Origin: Streptomyces sp. NBRC 110035
GTDB taxonomy: Bacteria; Actinomycetota; Actinomycetes; Streptomycetales; Streptomycetaceae
Direction: 5' to 3'
Length of the DNA stretch: 64,000 bases
Assembly: GCF_000829695.1 (NCBI RefSeq)
Contig: NZ_BBNN01000026.1
Location: forward strand, 124,001 to 188,000
The first letter of the stretch is position 1. Every line of letters starts with the position of its first letter. Under the pieces are notes generated by a model. The model was not told where the DNA came from. It searched no databases and saw only the letters and a list, made by a program, of their open reading frames with translations. The position numbers and the translations under genes are program-made. This document shows, piece by piece, positions 50,474 through 60,400 of the stretch.

Positions 50474-52642
50474 ATGGCGACCTTGCTGTACCGGCTCGGG
50501 CGGTTCTCCTTCCGCAGAAGAGGCCGAATAGCCGCGGTCTGGCTGCTCCTGCTGATTCTGCTGGGTGTCGGAGCCGCCACCCTGATGGGCCCGACCAGCG
50601 ACAAGTTCTCCATGCCGGGCACCGAGTCCCAGCGGGCGCTGGACGACCTCGACCGGCAGTTCCCGCAGGCCGGCGGAGCCACCGGCACCATCGTCGTCGC
50701 CGCGCCCGAGGGCGAGGAACTGGACCCCGCCGCGGTGGCACTCGTGGTGAAGGAAGCCTCCGAGACCGACGGCGTCACCGCCGCCATGGACCCGTTCCGG
50801 ACCGGCTCCGTCTCCCAGGACGGCCGCTACGCCCTGATCCAGGTGCAGTTCGACAAGGCCGCCGACGAGGTCACCGACAAGCAGAAGTCGGCCTACGAGG
50901 CCGTCGGCGCCGACGTCGAGGGCCTGCGGGTCGAGCACGGCGGCGAGGTCATGGGCGGTGAGGTGGAGATCGGTTCCACCGAGGCGCTCGGCGTCCTGGT
51001 CGCCGCGGTGGTCCTGGTCGTCACCTTCGGCTCGCTGGTCGCCGCCGGCATGACCCTGCTGAACGCGCTGATCGGCGTTGCGGTCGGCATGGCCGGCCTC
51101 TTCTCCCTGACCGGTGTCGTCGAACTGACCTCCACCGCTCCCGTCCTGGCCTTGATGCTGGGCCTGGCTGTCGGCATCGACTACTCGCTCTTCATCACCT
51201 CCCGCTACCGCCAGTACCTCGCCGAGGGCCTCCAGCCCGAGGAGGCCGCCGGCCGCGCGACCGGCACCGCCGGCTCCGCCGTCGTCTTCGCCGGTGCCAC
51301 CGTCGTCATCGCTCTGGCCGGCCTCTCCGTCGTCGGCATCCCCTTCCTGAGCGTGATGGGCCTGGCCGCGGCGGGCACCGTTGCCGTCGCCGTGCTGGTC
51401 GCCCTCACCCTGCTGCCGGCCTTCCTCGCCTTCGCCGGCAAGAAGATCCTGCCGCGCAAGCAGCGTCACGCGGGCGGGTACACCGCCGAGGAGGGCACCG
51501 TCGCCGAGGGCTTCGGTTTCGCCTGGGGCCGGCTCGTCACCAAGGTGCGCGTCCCGCTCCTGGTCGTCGGCATCCTCGGGCTGGGCGCGCTCACCCTCCC
51601 GGCCCAGGACATGCGCATAGCTCTGCCGGACGCGGGCACCGCCGCCGAGGGCTCCCCCGCACGCGAGGCGTACGACCTGACGTCCGAGGGCTTCGGCGAG
51701 GGCTTCAACGGCCGTCTCATCGCCGTCGTCAGCGGTGGGGACGCGCAGTCCACCGGGGCGGCCGCCGAGAAGGCCACCGCCCTCATCAAGGACACCGACG
51801 GCATTCTGACCGTGGCCCCGCCGCAGCTGAACGAGCGGGGCACCACCGCCCTGTTGACCATCATCCCCGAGGCCGGCCCGACCGCCGCCGCCACCGAGGA
51901 CGCCGTCCACGACATCCGCGACCGGGTCGTGGACATCGAGGGCGCCGACATCGCCCTCACCGGCGCGACCGCTCTGGGCATCGACGTCTCGGAGAAGCTC
52001 GCCGACGCCCTGCCGGTGTATCTGCTTCTGGTGGTGGGCCTGTCCATCCTGCTGCTCATGCTGGTCTTCCGGTCGGTCCTGGTACCGCTGAAGGCAGCCC
52101 TGGGCTTCCTTCTCACCGTGGGCGCGACCTTCGGCATCACCGTCGCCATCTTCCAGGAGGGGCACCTCGCCGGCCTGGTGGGCGTCGACACCCCCGGCCC
52201 GCTGGTGAGCTTCCTGCCGATCCTGCTCATCGGCATCCTGTTCGGCCTCGCCATGGACTACGAGGTCTTCCTCGTCTCCCGCATGCGCGAGGACTTCGTC
52301 CACGGCGCCGACCCGCAGGCGGCCATGGTCAGCGGCATGGGCCACAACGCCCGCGTCGTCACGGCCGCCGCGCTCATCATGACGTCCGTGTTCGGCGGCT
52401 TCGTCCTGATGGACGACCCGATCATCAAGTCCATCGGGTTCGCCCTCGCCGTCGGTGTGGTCATCGACGCCTTCGTCGTCCGCATGGCGCTGGTCCCGGC
52501 GGTGATGTCACTGCTCGGTCGTGCCGCCTGGTGGCTGCCCAAGCCCGTCGACAAGGCCCTGCCCGACCTCGACATCGAAGGTGAGAAGCTGAACCGGCAG
52601 CTGGCCGCGGAGACGCGAAACGAGACCCCCGTCTCGGTCTGA
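50474..52642 (+). CDS. MMPL/RND family exporter
   Basis: 722-residue MMPL-family transporter with the usual 12 helices in two repeats. N-terminal helix WLLLLILLGVGAATLMG; first porter loop (about 40-165); TM cluster including GLAVGIDYSLFITSRYRQYL with the proton-relay GxxxDY motif; second loop from MRIALPDAGTAAEGSPAREA; and the second relay LFGLAMDYEVFLVSRMREDF. Such pumps export lipids, antibiotics or polyketides. Controlled with the upstream TetR gene. Confidence 0.95.
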   Translation: MATLLYRLGRFSFRRRGRIAAVWLLLLILLGVGAATLMGPTSDKFSMPGTESQRALDDLDRQFPQAGGATGTIVVAAPEGEELDPAAVALVVKEASETDGVTAAMDPFRTGSVSQDGRYALIQVQFDKAADEVTDKQKSAYEAVGADVEGLRVEHGGEVMGGEVEIGSTEALGVLVAAVVLVVTFGSLVAAGMTLLNALIGVAVGMAGLFSLTGVVELTSTAPVLALMLGLAVGIDYSLFITSRYRQYLAEGLQPEEAAGRATGTAGSAVVFAGATVVIALAGLSVVGIPFLSVMGLAAAGTVAVAVLVALTLLPAFLAFAGKKILPRKQRHAGGYTAEEGTVAEGFGFAWGRLVTKVRVPLLVVGILGLGALTLPAQDMRIALPDAGTAAEGSPAREAYDLTSEGFGEGFNGRLIAVVSGGDAQSTGAAAEKATALIKDTDGILTVAPPQLNERGTTALLTIIPEAGPTAAATEDAVHDIRDRVVDIEGADIALTGATALGIDVSEKLADALPVYLLLVVGLSILLLMLVFRSVLVPLKAALGFLLTVGATFGITVAIFQEGHLAGLVGVDTPGPLVSFLPILLIGILFGLAMDYEVFLVSRMREDFVHGADPQAAMVSGMGHNARVVTAAALIMTSVFGGFVLMDDPIIKSIGFALAVGVVIDAFVVRMALVPAVMSLLGRAAWWLPKPVDKALPDLDIEGEKLNRQLAAETRNETPVSV

Positions 52643-52673
52643 CCCGCGCACCGGCCGGACCGGACCACACCCC

Positions 52674-52707
52674 GGAGGGCGGGACCCGCACAGCGGTCCC
52701 GTCCTCC
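52674..52707. terminator. Terminator of the TetR-MMPL operon
   Basis: 13-bp stem with a single G-T pair (52674-52686 with 52695-52707), 8-nt loop, 32 bp after the exporter stop. Confidence 0.75.
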
Positions 52708-52911
52708 ACCGCTTTCCTCTCCCTTTCTGACCACATCGAGGGATGGGCCCGGCCTCGTACGCCGCTGCGCACGCACGCCCGAAGCGGTGGACCGGCGGGC
52801 GCGTCATCACACCACCGCACCGCAGGTTCAGGAAGAACACCCCGGGCCGGTGCGGCGGGACCGGGCTCCTGCGGGTGTGTCAATTTAACGGCTGATCTTG
52901 GTTGTTGAGGT

Positions 52912-53178
52912 TCAGTTGTTGGCCGGGGTGAGCCGGCCTTCGAAGGCGATCTGGAAGGCGTTGAGCGGTGCCTTCCAGCGCATGGTCCACCGCTTGCGGC
53001 CCTTGCCGGTGGGGTCCAGCGACATGAGCGCCATGTAGACGCACTTCATGGCCGCGGCCTCGTTGGGGAAGTGGCCGCCGTCGCCGGCCCAGATCCCCAG
53101 GATGTCGCGGTGTCCCTCGGCGGTGACCGCGACCGCCGTGTGGACGGGCCGGTTGGCGACCTGTCCGTCCCGGATCTT
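52912..53178 (-). pseudogene. IS256 transposase, 3' part with internal deletion
   Basis: Reads KIRDGQVANRPVHTAVAVTA, EGHRDILGIWAGDGG, then directly HFPNEAAAMKCVYMALMSLD, PTGKGRKRWTMRWKAPLNAF. Normally some 150-180 residues lie between GIWAGDGG and the FPNEAA segment, so an in-frame deletion of roughly half a kilobase is inferred with its joint near 53078. The second catalytic Asp region is lost. Reading begins at the edge of the ISL3 element. Confidence 0.85.
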
Positions 53179-54872
53179 GGTTCTGTCGACGATCTTGTGA
53201 TCCGGACGGCTGAGTACATTGCTCCGCCTGTTCGCGATCATGCATCGCGTGCTCTCATGATGTGCTCCTGAAGCTGTTTCCTTACCTGTCCGCGTTGCTG
53301 ATCGAGGAGGTCGAGTGGTGGTCGGACCAGGTGGTGCTGAGAACGCGGGTGCGGGCGGCGACCGGCTCGTGCCGGTGTGGTCAGAGCTCGGCCCGGGTGC
53401 ACGGTCGGTACGCACGCCGACTGCGTGATGTCGCCGTGGGCGGGCTCGGTGTCGTGATCGAGCTATGCGTGCGCCGCTTCCGCCGCGAGAACCCTGCCTG
53501 CACGGCGGTGACGTTCACCGGGCAGGTCTTGGGACTGACCACCCCGCACAGCCGGCCTACCCCGCTGCTGCGCGAGGTGTTGACGCGGATCGGGTCGGCC
53601 CCGGCCGGGCAGGAGCCCGACTGGCGTCCGCGGTCGGCCTCACCATAGGCAGGGACACGCTGTTGCGGCTGGTCAGGGCCCTGCCCGAGCCGGAGATAGG
53701 CAAGGTGGAGGTCCTCGGCGTCGACGACTTCGCCTTCCGCAAGGGCCGCCTCTACGGCACGGTATTGATCGACATGGCCACCCACCGGCCGCTGCACCTC
53801 TACGACGGCCGCGACGGGGAGGGCCTGGCTGCCTGGCTCCGCGATCACCCGGAGGTGAAGGTCATTTGCCGGGACCGTTCCAGCGGTTACGGGGAGGGCG
53901 CTCGGGTCGGGGCGCCGCAGGCCGAACAGGTCGCGGATCGCTACCGCCTGTGGGCCAACCTCGGCCAGGCGGTCGAGAAGACGGTCAACGCCCATCGCTC
54001 CCGCCCGGCGGAACCGCCTCCAGCACGGGCCGGCAGCCACGACACTCCCGCGGCGGAGCCCGAGGTGGTGCAGCCCCCGAAAGAACTGAAGATCGTGGCC
54101 CGGCTGCGTGAGCAGCACGCCGCCGCCCATGAGCTGTGGGAACAGGGGATGTCAAAGGCGGCGATCGGCCGAAAACTCGGACTGCACCAGGCCACCGTCC
54201 GCAAGCTGGTGGGCGCCCGCTCCGCCGACGATGTCGTCGCCAAGAGCCTGCAGCGAGCACATATCGTCGACCCATACGTCGGCCACCTGCACCGGCGCTG
54301 GAACGAAGGCATCCGAAACGTCGCCCAGCTCTACCGAGAGATCCAAGAACTCGGCTATCCGGGCGGTGAGTTGGCCGTCCAGCGCCACCTGCGGCGCTAC
54401 CGGACCGGGCACGGACACGCACCCGACCCAGGACCCAAGCCTGCGTCGGTCCGCGAGGTCACCTCCTGGATCATGACCCACCCCGAGCACCTGCGGGACG
54501 AGGACGCCGACAAGCTGCACCGGCTGCGTGAGCGCGATCCCGAGCTCAGCCGGCTCACTCTTCACGTCAGAAAGTTCGCCGCGATGATGACCGGCCGCCA
54601 CGGTGACCACCTCGAAGACTGGATCACCGACGTCGAACGGGACAGTCTGGCTCCGCTTGCGGGCTTCGCCCGCAACCTCCGCCGCGACTTCGACGCTGTC
54701 CGCAACGGGCTGTCCCTGCCCCACAGCTCCGGTGCCGTCGAGGGCAACATCAACCGACTGAAGATGCTGAAACGCCAGATGTTCGGCCGCGCCAGCCTCG
54801 GTCTCCTTCGCAAACGCGTCCTGCTGACACGATGAGCCCCAACCACCGGATCACAAGATCGTCGACAGAACC
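53179..54872 (+). mobile_element. ISL3-family insertion sequence
   Basis: 1,694-bp element with perfect 27-bp terminal inverted repeats (53179-53205 and 54846-54872; outer end GGTTCTGTCGACGATC). It is inserted in the IS256 transposase gene between the codons for VNVK and RDGQ. The adjoining 8-bp flanks read on the minus strand AAGGTCAG and AAGATCCG, that is 6 of 8 identical, where ISL3 elements normally leave an exact 8-bp duplication. Confidence 0.92.
53262..54835 (+). pseudogene. ISL3-family transposase, frameshifted
   Basis: First frame 53262-53648 (FPYLSALLIEEVEWWSDQVV, ARVHGRYARRLRDVAVGG) carries the degenerate zinc-finger region. After a shift near 53605 the rest runs to 54835: SAVGLTIGRDTLLRLVRALP, first Asp in VEVLGVDDFAFRKGRLYG, second Asp in VICRDRSSGYGEGA, a helix-turn-helix (GMSKAAIGRKLGLHQATVRK), and the final Glu in GAVEGNINRLKMLKRQMFGR. 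DDE residues survive but the split frame makes it inactive unless programmed frameshifting occurs. Confidence 0.88.
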
Positions 54873-55459
54873 CTGACCTTCACGTTCACGCAGTCGATGA
54901 AGACGACCGGGTAGACGCAGTCCAGCGGACGGTTCTGCCATTCCGTCATGCCGGCCATCACGCTGTCAGTGATCGTGGAGATCGTGGACTTGGAGATCTC
55001 CGCGCCGTACACCCCGGCGAGATGCGCGGAGATCTCCCCGTGCGTCAGCCCTTTCGCCGACAGCGACAGCACCATTTCGTCCACCCCGGACAGGCGCCGC
55101 TGCCGCTTCTTGACGATCTGCGGCTCGAACGAACCGGCCGCGTCCCGGGGGACCTTGACCTCGACCGGGCCGACGTCGGTCAACACTGTCTTCGCACGCC
55201 TCCCGTTGCGGGAGTTGCCGCTGCCCCGGCCCTCGGCGTCGTGCTTCTCGTATCCAAGGTGATCAGTGATCTCGCCCTCCAGGGCGGACTCCAGGACCCG
55301 CTTGGTCAGCAGCTGGAGCAGCCCACGCTCCCCGGTCAGCTGCAAGCCCTCGGACCGGGCGCGGTCCACGAGCATCGCGACCAGTTGCTCGTCACTCGCC
55401 GGCACGGCCTCCACCGCCGCCTCACTGCCCGGTATCTGCTCGATGGTGGTGTCGCTCAT
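54873..55459 (-). pseudogene. IS256 transposase, 5' part
   Basis: N-terminal 195 residues of an IS256 (Mutator-type) transposase: MSDTTIEQIPGSE, LQLTGERGLLQLLTKRVLES, ITDHLGYEKHDAEGRGSGNS, ISAHLAGVYGAEISKSTIST, up to PVVFIDCVNVK with the first catalytic Asp. The frame then enters the ISL3 inverted repeat and stops after VRVLSTIL. GGAG lies 8 bp before ATG 55459. Confidence 0.92.
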
Positions 55460-55503
55460 CTGGCGTCTCCTTGACCATCGGATCCGCCGATCATTGAACA
55501 CTC

Positions 55504-55672
55504 CCCGGCAGGCCGCCCTGACCGGCCGGACCATGTTCCTCGAGCACAAGAACGAGCTGGAGCTCGCCGAGATCCTTGCCGCCGAAACCGGCGCCGGACC
55601 GGACGACATGACCCCCATGTTGTGGCGGCCGCGGTCATGGGCGCCATCCATGCCGCCGTCGGGGAGAACTGG
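55504..55672 (+). pseudogene. TetR family regulator, C-terminal remnant
   Basis: RQAALTGRTMFLEHKNELEL, AEILAAETGAGPDDMTP, then after loss of one C in a CCCCC run (about 55614-55618) VVAAAVMGAIHAAVGENW in the next frame. This is the C-terminal helix region common in Streptomyces TetR proteins. The DNA-binding half is cut off at the IS256 end. The second frame runs on without a stop into the adenylation domain of the next gene. Confidence 0.7.
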
Positions 55673-57409
55673 CGCCGGCTGCTCGCCGGATTCGCCGAGC
55701 GCGCCGCGGCCGAGCCGGACGCCATCGCGGTCCGCGACGGCGTTCAGTCGGTGAGCTACGGCCGCCTGTGGTGCGCCGCCGTGCACACCGCCGAGCGGCT
55801 GACGGCGGCCGGTGTCCGCCCCGGCGACGTCGTCGCGCTGCTTTTGCCGCGTGGTGCGGAGCTGGCCGCCGCGGTGTTCGGCACATGGCTTGCCGGAGCG
55901 TCGTACCTGCCGCTGGACCCGCACCACCCGGCGGAGCGGATCGCCTATCAGCTCAACGACGCGGGCGCCAGGGTGGTGGTGACCGGCGCCGGGCTCACCG
56001 TGCCCGGCGACCGGCGCACGATCCCGGCCCCTGACCTCGACGCCGTCCCCACCGTTCCCGTGGATGCCGACAGGGCGGGCGTGGCCGGCCCGGACGCCCT
56101 GGCGTACGTGATCTACACGTCCGGATCGACGGGACGGCCGAAGGGCATCCCGATCACGCACCGGAGCCTGGTCAACCACATCACCGACTACGCGGTGCGC
56201 TTCGGCGTCGCCACGACGGCGCGGCCCACCGGCTGGCTCAGTACGTACAGCTTCGACACCTCGTCGCTGGAACTGATGATGCCGCTGCTGCACGGCGGCC
56301 ACACGGTCGTGCTGCCCGACGAGGCCCGCACCGACGGAGCCCTGCTGGCCGAGGAGATACGCGCCCACGACATCGGATTCCTGCAGGCGACACCGACCAC
56401 CTGGCGACTGGTCGCCGACCGCATCACCGACCTGCTTGCCGGCCGCACCCTGCTCAGCGGCGGTGAGCCCCTGCCCGGCGCGCTGGCCGCGACCCTGACC
56501 GCGGCGGGCGCCGAACTGTGGAACGTCTACGGTCCGACGGAGAGCACGATCTGGGCGACCGCGGGCCGGGTCTCGGCAAAGCCCGGCGACCGCGTGGATG
56601 TGGGGACGCCGATCGCCAACACCCGGGTCTTCATCGCCGGCCCGAACGGGGAACCCTTGCCGATCGGCCTGCGCGGCGAGCTGTGCGTCGCCGGAGTCGG
56701 TGTCGCCTCCGGCTACCACGGCCGGCCGGACCTCACCGCCGAGCGCTTCGGGGCGGACTCCCCATGGGGACGCTTCTACCGCTCGGGAGATGTGGCGCGC
56801 TGGCTGCTGGACGGCCGCATCGACCTGTTGGGCCGCATGGACCGGCAGGTGAAGCTGCGCGGCAACCGGATCGAGCTGGGCGAGATCGAAGCGGTGCTGT
56901 CCGATCATCCGGACGTCGAGGCGGCCGCCGTGCTGGTGGTCGGCGACCCCGCCACGGACGGCAGCCTGGCCGCCTTCGTACAGGTGCCGCACCGGCCCGA
57001 GGCGGTGGACGAGCTCTGGGAGCACGCCCGGCGACGGCTGCCGCGCTCGGTGGTACCGCACCGGTTCCTCGCGGTGGAGGCGTTCCCGCGCACCGGAAGC
57101 GACAAGGTCGACTATCTGGCACTGGCGGACCTCGCCGCGCTACAGCCGGCCGCGGCCGGCGGCGACACCGCGGGCGCTGACGGCGGCGACGCGCTCACCA
57201 CCACCGTCACCAAGCTCTTCGCCGAGCTCCTCGACCGGCCGGACCTGGATGCCGACACCCACTTCTTCACCAGCGGCGGCCACTCGCTGCTGGCCGCCTC
57301 GCTCGCTCAGCGCATCAAGGACGAGACCGGCGTCCGGCTGGCTCTCACCGACGTGTTCGAGAACCCGACCCCCGCCGCGCTGGCCGGCCGCCTGCGCGGG
57401 CTCACGTGA
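55622..57409 (+). CDS. NRPS adenylation-peptidyl carrier didomain protein
   Basis: 595 residues. The adenylation domain (about 18-510) activates an amino acid with ATP: A3 YVIYTSGSTGRPKGIPIT, A5 NVYGPTESTIWAT, A7/A8 YRSGDVARWLLDG and MDRQVKLRGNRIELGEIE, A10 GSDKVDY. The carrier protein (about 520-590) has the phosphopantetheine Ser in FFTSGGHSLLAAS. No condensation or thioesterase domain. I read pocket residues D-T-L-T-L-G-V-I-W, which match no code I know. The first 17 residues come from a TetR remnant, so the native start may have been lost. The stop overlaps the next start (GTGA). Confidence 0.9.
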   Translation: MAAAVMGAIHAAVGENWRRLLAGFAERAAAEPDAIAVRDGVQSVSYGRLWCAAVHTAERLTAAGVRPGDVVALLLPRGAELAAAVFGTWLAGASYLPLDPHHPAERIAYQLNDAGARVVVTGAGLTVPGDRRTIPAPDLDAVPTVPVDADRAGVAGPDALAYVIYTSGSTGRPKGIPITHRSLVNHITDYAVRFGVATTARPTGWLSTYSFDTSSLELMMPLLHGGHTVVLPDEARTDGALLAEEIRAHDIGFLQATPTTWRLVADRITDLLAGRTLLSGGEPLPGALAATLTAAGAELWNVYGPTESTIWATAGRVSAKPGDRVDVGTPIANTRVFIAGPNGEPLPIGLRGELCVAGVGVASGYHGRPDLTAERFGADSPWGRFYRSGDVARWLLDGRIDLLGRMDRQVKLRGNRIELGEIEAVLSDHPDVEAAAVLVVGDPATDGSLAAFVQVPHRPEAVDELWEHARRRLPRSVVPHRFLAVEAFPRTGSDKVDYLALADLAALQPAAAGGDTAGADGGDALTTTVTKLFAELLDRPDLDADTHFFTSGGHSLLAASLAQRIKDETGVRLALTDVFENPTPAALAGRLRGLT

Positions 57410-60400
57410 GCGACCGCGGAGGGCCCCTCACCATGCTGACACCGGTCTTCCTCTTCGCGGGCCAGGGCTCCCAGTACCACGGCATGGGCCGGTGGCTCTA
57501 CGGTGCCGACCCGGTCTTCCGCGAGGCTCTGGACTCCCTGGACGCGGTGGTGCGCGACGTCCAGGACGACTCGGTCATCACCGCGATCCACCGCGACGGC
57601 CGCGGCGCTGAGACGGCCATGACCCGACTGTCACTCACCCAGCCGGCCATCTTCATGGTGGAGTACGCGCTGGCCCGCATGCTGCGCGCCCGCGGCTTCG
57701 AGCCGGAGCTGGTGCTAGGCGCCAGCCTGGGCGAGGTCGTCGCCGCCACGGTGGCCGGCATCTTCGACCCCGAGGAATGCCTGCGCTCGCTGCTGGAACA
57801 AGTGGCGCTCTTCGAGGCGGAGTGCCCGCGCGGCGGCATGCTGGCGGTCCTCGCCGACGCCGACCTCGTCGACCGCGATCCCGCACTGGCCGGGGCTCAT
57901 CTGGCCGCGGTCAACGGCCCGGACAACTTCGTGCTCGCGGGCACGGCCGACCGGCTCGACGACATCGAGCGCCACCTGAACGCCGGAGGTGTGCTCTGCC
58001 AGCGGCTCCCGGTGCTGTACCCGTTCCACTCACCGCTGATCGACGGCGTGCGCGACGCGTTCACGAAGCTCGTGGGCCGCCTCACCCCGCGCCCCGCCAC
58101 GATCCCGCTGATCTCCGGAACGACCGGTACCGAGATACACCGCCCCGACTCGGCCCACTTCTGGCAGGTCCTGCGCGAGCCGTTCGACCTGACACGAGCC
58201 CTCGAACCACTGCTGGCCCGCGACGATCTGCTCTTCCTGGACCTGGGCCCGTCCGGGTCGATGGCCAACCTGGTGCGGGACCGGCTTCCCGAGGGCAGCC
58301 GGTCCCGGGTGTTGCCGCTGCTCTCCCCGTACGCCCGGGACGAGGTGCTGTACCAGGCGGTGCTCGACACCCGCTCGCTCATCGCCGCACCCGCTCGACG
58401 AACAGAGGTGACCGCCATGATCACTGAGACGCCCGTGGCCGACCCGGCCACCCCGGAAGACGGCTTCGACGTCTATGTCTTCCCCGGCCAGGGCGCTCAG
58501 GCCAAGGGAATGGGCCGAGACCTCTTCGACCGGTTCCCCGAGCTGGTCGAACGGGCCGACGCCGTCCTCGGGTACTCGATCCGTGAGCTGTGTCTGGAGG
58601 ACCCCGGCCGCAACCTGCGCGACACCCGGTACACCCAGCCCGCCCTGTACGTGGTCGACGCCCTCACCTGGCTGGCCGCCCTGCAGGAGGGCGGCCGCCT
58701 GCCCGACTACCTGCTCGGGCACAGCCTCGGTGAGTTCGCCGCCCTGTTCGCCGCCGGCGTGTACGACTTCGAGACCGGGCTGCGCCTGGTCGCCGAACGC
58801 GGCCGGCTGATGGGACAGGTTACCGGCGGCACGATGGCGGCGGTCTCGGCCGTCGACGCCGACCTGGTCCGGGAGGTGCTGCGCGATGCCGAGCTGTCCG
58901 GACTGGACATCGCCAACTACAACGCGCCGACCCAGACAGTCATCGCGGGCCCGGCCGACGCGGTCAACCGCGCGCTCGCGGTGTTCAAGGACAAGGGTGC
59001 CCGCTGCGCCCCGCTCAACGTCAGCGCCCCCTTCCACAGCCGCTACATGGCGCAGGCCGCGGAGGAGTTCGGGCGCCTGCTGGACGCCACGCCGTTCGCC
59101 GCCCCGAAGATCCCCGTGATCAGCAACGTCGACGCCCGGCCGTACGCGCCGGACGCCGTGGCCGCCACGCTGCGCCGGCAGATCGTCTCCCCGGTGCGAT
59201 GGACCGACAGCATCCGGCTGCTGATGGGCCGAGGCGCCTTCCGGGCCCGCGAACTGGGTCCGGGGCAGGTGCTGACCAAGCTGATCGCCCGGATCCGGGA
59301 GGAGGCGACACCGCTCCGGCCCGAGCCGGAACGGATCGTGGTGCCGACCGGACCGGTCCGTGCTTCGGCGCCGCAGCGCGCCCAGCCGGGTTCGGCGGCG
59401 TTCCGGCGCGACCACGGCGTCCGGCATGCCTATGTCGCCGGTGGCATGCACCACGGTGTCAGCTCCGTCGAGCTGGTCGCCCGACTGGCCCGCTCCGGCC
59501 TGCTCGGCTGTTTCGGTGCGGCCGGGCTCCCGCTCGCGGACGTCGCCGACGCGATCCGCGGCATCCGGGCGGCGGCCGGGGCCGCCGCACCGTTCGGGGT
59601 CAACCTCACCTACGACCCGTTCGACCCGCGCGCCGAGGCCGACCTGGTCGACCTGCTGGTCCGTGAGAACGTCTCCCTCGTCGAGGCGGCCACCTACGTC
59701 GAGGTGACCCCCGCACTGGTGAGGCACCGTCTGACCGGTGCCCGTGTCCTGGCGGACGGCACCGTGCACGCGCCACGCAAGCTGCTGGCCAAGGTGACCC
59801 GCCTGGACACCGCCCGCCTGTTCTTCGCGCCGCCGCCGCGCCCCCTCGTGGAACGGCTGGCCGACGACGGACTGCTCACCGCCGAGGAAGCCGCGGCCGG
59901 CGAGCGGATCGCTCTGGCCGACGACATCTGCGCGATCGGCGACGGCGCCGACTACACCGACCAGGGAGCACTGCCCGCGCTGCTGCCCTCGGTGCGCCGG
60001 CTGCGAGCGCAACTCGGCGGGGTGGCCTCCGACGTACGCGTCGGAGGTGGCGGAGGCATCGGCTCTCCGGAGGCGGCCGCCGCCGCTTTCGTCCTGGGCG
60101 CCGACTTCGTCCTCACCGGATCGATCAACCTCTGCACCGCCGAGAGCGGGCTCAGCGAAGCCGCCAAGGACCTGCTGCCGAACCTCGACGTGCACGACAC
60201 CGCGTACGCCCCGTACGGAGCGCTGTTCGAGCTCGGCGGCCGGGCCCGGGTGCTGCGCAAGGGCGTCCTCTTCCACGTACGCGCCGGCAAGCTTTACGAC
60301 CTGTGGCGGACCTACGACTCCTGGGACGCCGTGCCCGGTCAGATCCGGGCCCGGGTGGAACGCGACTACTTCGGCGCGGGTTTCGAGGAACTGGCGTCGC

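Larger units (their letters stand above)
52873..55503 (-). mobile_element. IS256-family element, interrupted and internally deleted
   Basis: The two halves of one minus-strand IS256 transposase reading frame flank an ISL3-family element. Candidate imperfect terminal repeats: the left end has GTGTGTCAATTTAACGGCTG (from about 52873) and the right end, read inward, GTGTTCAATGATCGGCGGAT (from about 55503); both share CAAT, CGGC and GATC at matching spacing. Exact limits and target duplication were not established. To the right it abuts a TetR remnant. Confidence 0.75.
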
